Of a DNA stretch of 29,709 nt, positions 7,333 to 14,134 are shown in pieces; within the stretch, counting starts at the first letter, position 1, and every line of letters begins with the position of its first letter. A model generated the notes under the pieces. It had not been told where the DNA came from. It saw only the letters and a program-made list of their open reading frames with translations, and ran no database searches. The translations under genes and the position numbers were made by a program. The DNA is from an uncultured Prevotella sp. (GTDB lineage: Bacteria > Bacteroidota > Bacteroidia > Bacteroidales > Bacteroidaceae), in NCBI GenBank assembly GCA_946998205.1, contig CAMPYJ010000032.1:1-29709 (forward strand). The letters are read 5' to 3'.

Positions 7333-7362
7333 TTGTATTATCAATGATTATTCGTATCTTTG
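7333..7362 (+). promoter_or_regulatory. Bacteroidetes promoter of the abi RNA and gene
   Basis: TTG at 7333-7335, exactly 19 bases, then TATCTTTG at 7355-7362: a full match to the Bacteroidetes TTG-N19-TAnnTTTG promoter. Transcription should begin near 7368, so the RNA hairpin downstream lies at the very 5' end of the transcript. Confidence 0.8.
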
Positions 7363-7367
7363 CAGCA

Positions 7368-7423
7368 CGAGAACCCGCCAAGCCTCTCAACGATGCTCAA
7401 ATGTGCGGGTCGTTTTTGTTTTT
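7368..7423 (+). ncRNA. Short structured RNA upstream of the abi gene (abiF RNA-like)
   Basis: Immediately after the promoter the transcript can form ACCCGC (7373-7378) with GCGGGT (7405-7410), followed by CGTTTTTGTTTTT (7411-7423), a good intrinsic terminator. This predicts an RNA of about 55-60 nt ending 8 bases before the abi ATG. Conserved structured RNAs upstream of abiF genes have been described, and RNA antitoxins paired with Abi_2-family HEPN proteins are reported. I infer that this is such an RNA; I cannot fold it or compare it with the published consensus. The 26-nt loop between the arms could hold a pseudoknot or guide-like segment. Confidence 0.62.
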
Positions 7424-7431
7424 ATAGGTAT

Positions 7432-8334
7432 ATGGCAACAAAAATTCCGTTCATAAAAACATATTCCACACCCCAAGAGTTGGTACAACTACTCAAAGCG
7501 AGAGGTATGGAGACAGCCGATGAAGAAAAGGTCCAGCATTATCTTTCCCACATCGGTTACTATCGTTTGTCTGCCTATATGTACCCATTGCTTTCCATTC
7601 CTAAGGAGCAACATCTATTCAAGCGAGGAGTATCTTTCGGTAAGGTTATGATGTTGTATCGCTTTGACAAGAAGCTACGCCTACTTTTATTCAATGAAAT
7701 TGAAAAGATAGAGGTCGCAGTGCGTTGTGCAATCGTGAACTTTGGAACGGAAATGACAGGCAACCCTTTTTGGATGACTGATGCCAACAATTTCTCAAAT
7801 CCGTCCAAGTTCAATCGCTCTATACGTCTTATAGAAGATGAACTGAACCATACAAAAGAGGATTTCATCAACCATTTCAAAGAGACATATACCAATCAGT
7901 ATCCACCTTCATGGATGCTGACCGAGATATTGCCATTTGGTGTAATCACTAATATTTATTCTAACATCAAGAATAAGAAGATAAAGAAGCGTATTGCACA
8001 GTCATTTGGCTTGCAAGTTGCACCTTTTGAATCTTGGCTTACCATTATCACTGTAACAAGAAACTCATGTTGTCATCATGCACGTGTATGGAATAGGGTA
8101 TTCTCTATTCGTGCTACCATGCCAATTAGAATGTCGCGTCCTTGGATTACCTTGCCGACAGATCCATTGAAAGTGTACTTTGATATGTGCATCATCAAGT
8201 ACTTTCTTGACATCATATCTCCAAATAACGATATGCTTGATAAGATGAACAGACTTTTTGCTACGTTTCCAGAAGTAGATATGGCTGCCCTTGGTTTTCC
8301 TTCTGGTTGGGAAAACGAACCACTGTGGCAATAA
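7432..8334 (+). CDS. Abi_2-family (AbiD/AbiF) HEPN abortive-infection protein
   Basis: Predicted toxin of a phage-defence or toxin-antitoxin unit, probably an RNase. From the ATG at 7432 it has 300 residues. The N-terminus (TYSTPQELVQLLKARGM, then HYLSHIGYYRLSAYMYP) is characteristic of the Abi_2 family, and a HEPN active-site motif R-x4-H is present at R210-N-S-C-C-H215 in ITVTRNSCCHHARVWNR. The frame is open further upstream to a TTG at 7360, but that would place coding sequence over the promoter and the RNA hairpin, so the ATG is preferred. It stands alone with its own promoter and a terminated leader RNA, so expression would need readthrough or RNA control. Abi_2 proteins are related to the HEPN nucleases from which Cas13 has been proposed to derive. 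Confidence 0.87.
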   Translation: MATKIPFIKTYSTPQELVQLLKARGMETADEEKVQHYLSHIGYYRLSAYMYPLLSIPKEQHLFKRGVSFGKVMMLYRFDKKLRLLLFNEIEKIEVAVRCAIVNFGTEMTGNPFWMTDANNFSNPSKFNRSIRLIEDELNHTKEDFINHFKETYTNQYPPSWMLTEILPFGVITNIYSNIKNKKIKKRIAQSFGLQVAPFESWLTIITVTRNSCCHHARVWNRVFSIRATMPIRMSRPWITLPTDPLKVYFDMCIIKYFLDIISPNNDMLDKMNRLFATFPEVDMAALGFPSGWENEPLWQ

Positions 8335-8696
8335 AAGACACTTGTAGTGACTACTAACCATCCCACATCGCCCACATTTTCGTAATTTCGGTGTGGCAGA
8401 AGGTTAAAAACGTTAAATCTTTACCTTTTCGTATCTAAACTGAATCCGTATTGTCACTTTTCTACCGTTTAGAGCGTATAATACTGATAATCAACGATAC
8501 TGTCCTTAAAAGTGTGTAAGCTATTTTTCTCTTTTATCCTTTCTATATTCCATTTTCGTTTATATTCTTCCAACTTTTAAACTGGTATGTTTTCTTTTTG
8601 TAAGCATTTCTTGTTTCTTCCATTGCCACTGATCCCAAGAGAAATATAACGGCTTTTGCTGATGGCATGGATGTTCTCATATCGATAGTCCTTTTA
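8335..8696. other. Spacer without a recognisable gene
   Basis: About 360 AT-rich bases between the convergent abi and bspA genes. A CCCACAT...TGTGGG-like inverted repeat around 8363-8397 could act as a terminator for abi. The minus strand shows a short start-less open stretch near 8575-8680 that I cannot assign. I see nothing else. Confidence 0.3.
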
Positions 8697-8855
8697 AGGT
8701 GGTTCTATAAATTAGCTTTGGCAGGTTGTGGACTCTTTTTTGGTTCAACTTGCTTGTTCGTTCAGTCGTATAGCTCGCTATACTCCTTCACCCACAAACA
8801 AATTGACCTCAAAAATAGTCTCACAATCTGCCAAAGATAATTTATAGAACCACCC
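8697..8855 (-). repeat. Family A element, short palindromic form
   Basis: A 159-bp copy in minus orientation, ending 9 bases before the bspA stop codon. Both ends carry GGTGGTTCTATAAATTA-type termini and both arms continue into CTTTGGCAG, so nearly the whole element is one inverted repeat. The right-hand unique segment of the long form (GATGACAAAACG part) is missing. No clear target duplication is left (TTTA versus TAAT). Read in the direction of bspA it would place a long hairpin straight after the stop codon, a possible terminator. Confidence 0.78.
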
Positions 8856-8864
8856 TAATTCAAT

Positions 8865-10772
8865 TTACCTGACCACAATTTTTCGTGTCGTACCGTCAGC
8901 ATATTTTATGATGTTGATACCTTTTTGCGGAGCATGGAGTTGTTGTCCGCTCAAATTATAGCGCGCAACTTCTCTTTGACAGGTTTCCGTTGGACTCAGC
9001 AGCTCGATGCCGGCAGCGTTAGAGCCAATCAGTGAGATTACGATGCGCTCGTTCTTGTCTCCTGTTGCAGATTCTACCGTGTTGGCAGGCAAGACGACGA
9101 AGTAATTTTTGTTCGCGTCAAAATGGTAAGATGTCGTGTATCCGTCGAAATCGGCTGCCCACACGGTGATGCTTTTCTTATCTTTGCCCGGCGTCACCTT
9201 CCAACTGTCATCAGGCGTGAATATGTTGCGGTATAAAAGTCCTTTTTCTCTTAGCGTCACATCTGGGGTCTCATTGATGACCTTTACAGGTTCTGCAAAT
9301 GTATATGTAAATGACAGGGCATTATTCCCGCTCACGGTTGACTTGTTCTTTGGACTTGTAGACACAAGTTTCAGTATGCCGTTTTCTTGCTCCACTACAT
9401 TCATGTCCTCATAATCACCTGTGAGCTTGTAAGCGTTGGCCGTGCCCTTGGGTACTGAGAGTTTTGGAGATTCTCCTATTTCCCAAAATGGATGGTCTGT
9501 CGATTCAGAGTAAGGGGCCAATGTCGGAGGCGTTGAGCCTAAGCAGATGATTTCGGTTAGCTTCTTGCATCTTGCAAAGGCGTGATTGTAAATTGTCGCT
9601 ACTGCAGAGGGAATGGTTACGGATGCCAGCTCTTTGCATTGTGCGAATGTTCCGTCCTCAATAAACATGAGGTTCTCGGGAAGCACTACTTTCGTTAATT
9701 TCGTGTCAGCAAATGCCTGCTCTCCAATCAAGGTAAGACTGTTTGGAAACCGAATGTCAGAAATGTTCGTGGCTTCAAACGCATAGCCGTCAATGGCCAA
9801 AAGACCTTCCGGCAGTGTCACTTTCTCCAAGTCAGAACCCCAGCAGGCGCCTCCCCAGATACCAATGCAATTTTTCTGAACGCTTAACTCCTTCATTCCT
9901 TTCGTCGGAATGGCATACAATAATGTGTTCTTTGTGTTATATAGAACACCGTCCACGACATGGAATTGTTTGTTGCCCGGGTCTACGGTGATGCTGTTGA
10001 TGCCAGTCATGGAAATAAATGAGGTTCCCAGCACTTCGAGATTCTTGGGGAGATTGAAAGTCGTCATTGACCGGCACTTTAAAAATGCTTCTACTCCAAT
10101 AGAAGTTAAGGTGTTAGGCAAAACAACCTTTGCAAGCAAAGTGCATCCGTTGAAGGCGCCGGCTCCGATGCTCACCAGTCCTTCGGGGAAAGATACGGAT
10201 GGCAGTTTGGCGCAATTACAAAAAGATGTTTTGCCAATTGTCTTCAGACTTTTAGGAAATGTCACAGAAACCAGCGATTCGTTTTTGTAGAACGCAGCCT
10301 CTTCAATCTCTTCAAGTCCTTCTTTAAAAACAATGTTCTTGAGCATGCGGCATGTAAAGAAGGCGCTGTTGCTTATTTTCTTCAAAGTTGAGGGGGTTGT
10401 GAGCTTGGTAATCTTCGAAGAGTTGAATGCGTAAGGGCCAATGAATTTAAGTCCTTCAGGTAGATTGATTTCATTTAATTGAGAACTTGCGAATGCCCTG
10501 CGTTTTATCGAATCAATAGAAGAAGGCAAGGTGATGGACGTAACATCTTTCCAATAAAAGGCTTGCTCGCCAATGGCCGTCACCTTGAATTGCTTACCCT
10601 CGTGTTGAATCGTTTCCGGAACAGACACCTCGTTTGCCTTACCGTGGTATTCGCTTACCTCAACCGTGCCGGCGCTTGTTTGTTTGTAGGAAATGTCATT
10701 TAAGTCAATGACGGTTTGCGCGTGACTAACTACACAAAGTAGAGAGAGCGCAGCGAGTAAAGTTTTTCTCAT
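8865..10772 (-). CDS. BspA-like leucine-rich repeat surface protein with type IX sorting tail
   Basis: Secreted or surface-attached protein likely involved in adhesion. From the ATG at 10772 it has 635 residues: a signal peptide (MRKTLLAALSLLCVVSHAQ); many LRR_5/BspA repeats of the kind VTLPEGLLAIDGYAFEATNI through about residue 450; a middle segment (KSTVSGNNALSFTYTFAEPV) resembling a bacterial Ig-like fold; and a C-terminal YNLSGQQL...GINIIKYADGTTRKIVVR, a typical type A sorting signal of the type IX secretion system in Prevotella. The frame is open 18 codons further upstream, but the signal peptide fixes the start. Family A elements flank both ends. BspA-like proteins are common in Bacteroidales and often vary between strains. 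Confidence 0.9.
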   Translation of the reverse strand: MRKTLLAALSLLCVVSHAQTVIDLNDISYKQTSAGTVEVSEYHGKANEVSVPETIQHEGKQFKVTAIGEQAFYWKDVTSITLPSSIDSIKRRAFASSQLNEINLPEGLKFIGPYAFNSSKITKLTTPSTLKKISNSAFFTCRMLKNIVFKEGLEEIEEAAFYKNESLVSVTFPKSLKTIGKTSFCNCAKLPSVSFPEGLVSIGAGAFNGCTLLAKVVLPNTLTSIGVEAFLKCRSMTTFNLPKNLEVLGTSFISMTGINSITVDPGNKQFHVVDGVLYNTKNTLLYAIPTKGMKELSVQKNCIGIWGGACWGSDLEKVTLPEGLLAIDGYAFEATNISDIRFPNSLTLIGEQAFADTKLTKVVLPENLMFIEDGTFAQCKELASVTIPSAVATIYNHAFARCKKLTEIICLGSTPPTLAPYSESTDHPFWEIGESPKLSVPKGTANAYKLTGDYEDMNVVEQENGILKLVSTSPKNKSTVSGNNALSFTYTFAEPVKVINETPDVTLREKGLLYRNIFTPDDSWKVTPGKDKKSITVWAADFDGYTTSYHFDANKNYFVVLPANTVESATGDKNERIVISLIGSNAAGIELLSPTETCQREVARYNLSGQQLHAPQKGINIIKYADGTTRKIVVR

Positions 10773-10842
10773 AACATTTTTTTTTATTAGTACTATTATT
10801 TTCAGCCTGTTACACTTGGCTTTCAATACATTTTTTATACAT

Positions 10843-11036
10843 GGGCGGTTCTATAAATTACCACCGTAAAGTTTTATTTATGCTGGACGGTTTACGTTTT
10901 GTCATCTTGCGGTCTTTTTTGGGTTCAATTTGCTTGTTCGTTCAGTCGTATAGCTCGCTATACTCCTTCACTCACAAACAAATTGACCACCAAAAAGAGC
11001 CTCGCAATCTGACAAAGCTAATTTATAGAAACGCCC
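10843..11036 (-). repeat. Family A element, medium form with target duplication
   Basis: A 194-bp copy in minus orientation with ends GGGCGGTTCTATAAATTA and CTAATTTATAGAAACGCCC. It is flanked by a 4-bp direct duplication ACAT (10839-10842 and 11037-11040), as expected for transposition. The hairpin core is intact; part of the unique right segment is deleted compared with the 260-bp form. It lies 70 bases upstream of the bspA start, in the region where the bspA promoter should be; no TAnnTTTG box is seen between them. Confidence 0.85.
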
Positions 11037-11040
11037 ACAT

Positions 11041-11450
11041 CAGCATTTTGTTCGTGTAAGAATATTAAATCATGTTGAGCTGCCATGATGAACATTATTT
11101 TGCAAAAGTATTAATAAAAAGATAAAAAACAAGTATAAATAATGGAAAATTGAAACTTGTGCGTAAAAGTTATTTGTGCGCAAAAAAGCAGATGTAACAT
11201 ATTCGCGGCTGTTGCGATAGGCTTGTTGGCAGTCTCATTTGGTGCAATCATATATAGACTAAGAAGCGGGTTTCTTAAAGCATGTCTTTTAGGCCCTTCA
11301 TGCAATGGGTTAAGGCGGTTAGGGCAATGGGTTGGCGCGCTAATCACCATGCATTAATAACGGTCTGATTCATAGATGATTATTTTGCCGCAATTGCGTT
11401 AAAAAATCAAATAATTCATGGCGAAGTTAGGTAGTTAAGGTAAAAATGCG
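11041..11450. other. Intergenic region upstream of tig
   Basis: About 410 bases with no gene I can support. A 66-codon plus-strand frame (11157-11357) has only a TTG start and encodes one hydrophobic stretch (FAAVAIGLLAVSFGAIIY); coding is unproven. GCAATGGGTT occurs twice close together (around 11300-11340). Confidence 0.3.
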
Positions 11451-11458
11451 TAATTTTG
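11451..11458 (+). promoter_or_regulatory. Candidate -7 box for tig
   Basis: TAATTTTG fits TAnnTTTG and lies 48 bases upstream of the tig ATG. The -33 TTG is imperfect (TTA about 20 bases upstream), so support is moderate. Confidence 0.5.
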
Positions 11459-11506
11459 CCATCCATACGAAAACAACGAAAATAATCATAAATCAAAACA
11501 TTAAAG

Positions 11507-12862
11507 ATGAACATTTCATTTGAGAATCCCGACAAGATTAATGGTCGGTTGACCATGACGGTCGAAGAGTCTGATTACAAAGAGGATGTCGAGAAGACAT
11601 TGAAAGATTATCGTAAGAAGGCCAACATGCCAGGTTTCCGTCCCGGACAGGTTCCTATGGGAATGGTCAAGCGTCAGTACGGGCCCGCCGTCAAGATGGA
11701 CGTCATCAACAAGCTTGTTGGCAAGAAGGTCTACGATTATATCAAAGAGAACAAAATCCAGATGCTGGGTGAGCCTTTGGCTTCTGAGGAACACGACGCG
11801 GTGGATCTTGAGAAAGATGCTCCTTATACCTTTGTGTTTGACATCGCCGTGGCTCCTGAGTTCAAGATCGAGCTCAATGGCAAGAACAAGATAGACTATT
11901 ACAAGATACAGGTTGACGACAAGCTGATTGACCGGCAGGTAGACGCGTTCGCCGCGCGGATGGGCGAGTACGTCAAGGCGGAGACATTCGAGGGCGATGA
12001 CATGCTCAAGGGTGACCTGCGCGAACTCGATGAGCAGGGCAACGCCAAGGAAGGGGGCCTGACGGTAGAGGCCGCCGTCTTAATGCCCAGCTACATCAAG
12101 GAAGAGGGCGAGAAGAAGAAGTTCGACGGCGCGAAGTTGGGCGACATCATCACCTTCAATCCTCGCAAGGCTTATGCCAGTGACGTGGAATTGGCTTCGT
12201 TCCTGAAGGTAGACAAGGAGCAACTGAAGAATTACACCGGCGACTTCAGCTATCAGGTTACTGAAATTAACCGCTATCAGAACCATGCCGTCAACCAAGA
12301 ATTGTTTGACAACGTGTACGGCAAGGATGCCGTGAAGGACGAGAAGCAGTTCCGCGAGAAGATAGCCGAGGGACTGAAAGCGCAGCTCGAGGGCGACAGC
12401 GATTACAAATTCTTGTTGGATACCCGCGCTTACGCCGAGCAGAAGGTTGGAAAACTGGAATATCCTGACGAACTGTTGAAGCGCATCATGCGTAAGAACA
12501 ATCCCGATAAGGATGAGGCGTTTGTGGAAAAGAATTATGACGAGAGCATCAAGCAGCTCACTTGGCATCTGATTAAAGAGCAGTTGGTGAAAGCGCATGA
12601 CATCAAGGTGGAAGACCAAGACATCAAGGAAGCTGCGCGTGAAGCAGCCCGCGCCCAGTTCGCTCAGTATGGCATGAGCAATGTTCCCGATGAGTATATC
12701 GACAATTACGTCAACGATTTGTTGAAAAAGCAAGAGAGCATGGATGCTTTCGTAGACCGCGCCATCGACTCGAAGCTGACGCAAGCCTTGAAAAAGTCGG
12801 TGAAATTGAATGAGAAAGAGATTTCACTTGACGACTTTAATAAAATGCTTGAAGAGAAATAA
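11507..12862 (+). CDS. tig: Trigger factor
   Basis: Ribosome-associated chaperone that binds nascent chains at the exit tunnel. The 451-residue product starts MNISFENPDKINGRLTMTVE, carries the ribosome-docking signature GFRPGQVP at about residues 43-50, a divergent PPIase-like middle region, and a long charged helical C-terminal domain (EKVGKLEYPDELLKRIMRKN and on), the usual Bacteroidetes architecture. In related genomes tig is normally followed directly by clpP, clpX and recQ. Here about 12 kb of unrelated AT-rich sequence separates tig from clpP, and family A remnants begin 24 bases after the tig stop. Confidence 0.96.
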   Translation: MNISFENPDKINGRLTMTVEESDYKEDVEKTLKDYRKKANMPGFRPGQVPMGMVKRQYGPAVKMDVINKLVGKKVYDYIKENKIQMLGEPLASEEHDAVDLEKDAPYTFVFDIAVAPEFKIELNGKNKIDYYKIQVDDKLIDRQVDAFAARMGEYVKAETFEGDDMLKGDLRELDEQGNAKEGGLTVEAAVLMPSYIKEEGEKKKFDGAKLGDIITFNPRKAYASDVELASFLKVDKEQLKNYTGDFSYQVTEINRYQNHAVNQELFDNVYGKDAVKDEKQFREKIAEGLKAQLEGDSDYKFLLDTRAYAEQKVGKLEYPDELLKRIMRKNNPDKDEAFVEKNYDESIKQLTWHLIKEQLVKAHDIKVEDQDIKEAAREAARAQFAQYGMSNVPDEYIDNYVNDLLKKQESMDAFVDRAIDSKLTQALKKSVKLNEKEISLDDFNKMLEEK

Positions 12863-12885
12863 CGTATTTCATAAAAATTTAATGA

Positions 12886-12913
12886 CTATATGCGGTGGTA
12901 GTTTATAGAACCA
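12886..12913 (+). repeat. Diverged family A right end
   Basis: TATGCGGTGGTAGTTTATAG followed by AACCAG resembles the family A right terminus with several substitutions. It sits 14 bases before an intact copy and may be the relic of an older insertion at the same place. Confidence 0.5.
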
Positions 12914-12927
12914 GTCATATATGTTAT

Positions 12928-13187
12928 GGGCGGTTCTATAAATTAGCTTTGTCAGATTGCGAGGCTGTTTTTGTGGTCAATTTGTTTGTGAGTGAAGGAG
13001 TATAGCGGGCTATACGACTGAACGAACAAACAAATTGAACCAAAAACGGAGCAAGCCGAATACAATCAAACTTGTTTGAATTGTTGAGGCGCAGCCTGTT
13101 TTATATAAAAAGAGACCGCAAGATGACAAAACGTAAACTGTCCAACAAACAAAAAAAACTTTACGGTGGTAATTTATAGAACCGCCC
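12928..13187 (+). repeat. Family A MITE-like element, full-length with target duplication
   Basis: A 260-bp copy with perfect 18-bp ends GGGCGGTTCTATAAATTA and TAATTTATAGAACCGCCC, flanked by a 4-bp direct duplication TTAT (12924-12927 and 13188-13191). The hairpin core is at 12977-13038; here the base that is a T/C mismatch in copy 2116 is paired. It is the best reference copy in the window. It marks the left border of the defence island. Confidence 0.88.
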
Positions 13188-13213
13188 TTATAAGATAAAA
13201 TATTTTACATGAT

Positions 13214-13247
13214 AGAGTAGAAAGGGATTCAGGTCTCTTTCTACTCT
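13214..13247. terminator. Hairpin between tig side and recombinase
   Basis: AGAGTAGAAAG (13214-13224) and CTTTCTACTCT (13237-13247) form an 11-bp perfect stem with a 12-base loop. On plus it is followed by TTTCTG. It lies 25 bases after the stop of the minus-strand recombinase gene, so it may end transcription from both directions. Confidence 0.6.
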
Positions 13248-13272
13248 TTTCTGATTAAATGATATTGTTGAT

Positions 13273-14079
13273 TTACCAAGTGATAACCTTGTCAACAATT
13301 TCTTGTTGTTCCAAACTACTTCTTCGCAAATAAATGCGTGTTGTTTCAATGCTTTCATGTCCCATGAGGTCGGCAAGTAGAGCAATGTCATTGAATTTCT
13401 CCAAGAAATTCTTGGCATAGCGATGGCGGAACGAGTGGGGGTAAACCACCTTCTCGTTCAAGCCATACTTCACGGCATGATTTTTCAACTGTTGTGATAT
13501 ACCTCTTGTGGTGATACGCTCGCCAAAGCGATTGAGAAAGAGATAGCCACTTGTACGATTGACAGTTTGCAACCACTTCTCCGTTTCCATGCGCAGCGTC
13601 TTGGGTATGTAGATACGGCGTATCTTGCCACCCTTGGTGTAGATGTCGTAGTAGCCCGCTTGCACATGCTCTATCTTGATTTGCACAAGTTCGCTCACTC
13701 TGGCACCAGTCGCAGCCAAAAAGCGCACCACGAAGTACCACTCCAAGTTGTCTTCCCCTTTCAACTTGTTCTTCAAAAAGAGGTAATCGGCGTTGCTGAT
13801 CACGTTCTCCAAATAAGAACGCTGCTGCACCTTGACCGACTTCAAGTGTAGCTTCGCCTTGCCCACAAACACAAGATACTTGTTCATCGCCTGAATACGC
13901 AGGTTCACCGTCTTTGGCTTGTAGGTCTCAATCAAGTAAGTCTTGTAAACCAACAAGTTTCTCTTGTTCAACTCTTTGTGTCGAGAACCAAACTCCTTCA
14001 CGGCATACAGATAGGCCGAGATGGTGTTCTTTGCCATATTGCCTTGGCTTAGGAACTCTTCAAACTTTTCTAATTCCAT
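13273..14079 (-). CDS. Tyrosine recombinase, probable hsdS invertase
   Basis: Site-specific recombinase expected to invert the adjacent hsdS segment. The 268-residue protein has an N-terminal SAM-like core-binding domain and a catalytic domain with all key residues: R127 in ATGARVSEL, K149 in YTKGGK, H215-x-x-R218 in HSFRHRYA, H241 in LMGHESIETT and the nucleophile Y250 in TRIYLRRS. Phase-variable type I systems in Bacteroidales and elsewhere commonly carry such a gene beside inverted hsdS copies. It starts 56 bases from the silent hsdS frame and is transcribed away from it. Alternative roles, for example integration of the island, cannot be excluded. Confidence 0.9.
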   Translation of the reverse strand: MELEKFEEFLSQGNMAKNTISAYLYAVKEFGSRHKELNKRNLLVYKTYLIETYKPKTVNLRIQAMNKYLVFVGKAKLHLKSVKVQQRSYLENVISNADYLFLKNKLKGEDNLEWYFVVRFLAATGARVSELVQIKIEHVQAGYYDIYTKGGKIRRIYIPKTLRMETEKWLQTVNRTSGYLFLNRFGERITTRGISQQLKNHAVKYGLNEKVVYPHSFRHRYAKNFLEKFNDIALLADLMGHESIETTRIYLRRSSLEQQEIVDKVITW

Positions 14080-14089
14080 TTCTATTCGT

Positions 14090-14127
14090 TTATTTATTAG
14101 TGAAACATAAGTTGTCCTAATAAATAA
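14090..14127. promoter_or_regulatory. Inverted repeat upstream of the recombinase gene
   Basis: TTATTTATTAG (14090-14100) and CTAATAAATAA (14117-14127) are perfect 11-bp arms around a 16-base centre, in the gap between the recombinase start and the silent hsdS cassette. It could be a recombinase binding site, an operator, or a terminator stem insulating the cassette. The sequence alone does not decide. Confidence 0.5.
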
Positions 14128-14134
14128 GCATATT

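Noticed and set aside
8570..8690. Possible insertion-sequence remnant on the minus strand
   Set aside because: A short open stretch exists, but there are no terminal repeats, no catalytic motif and no similarity I can name.
11157..11357. 66-codon frame with one hydrophobic stretch upstream of tig
   Set aside because: Only a TTG start, no ribosome site, and no recognisable motif; one hydrophobic segment is not enough.
12080..12784. 234-codon minus-strand frame inside tig
   Set aside because: It is antisense to a clear trigger factor gene and shows only complement-derived composition.
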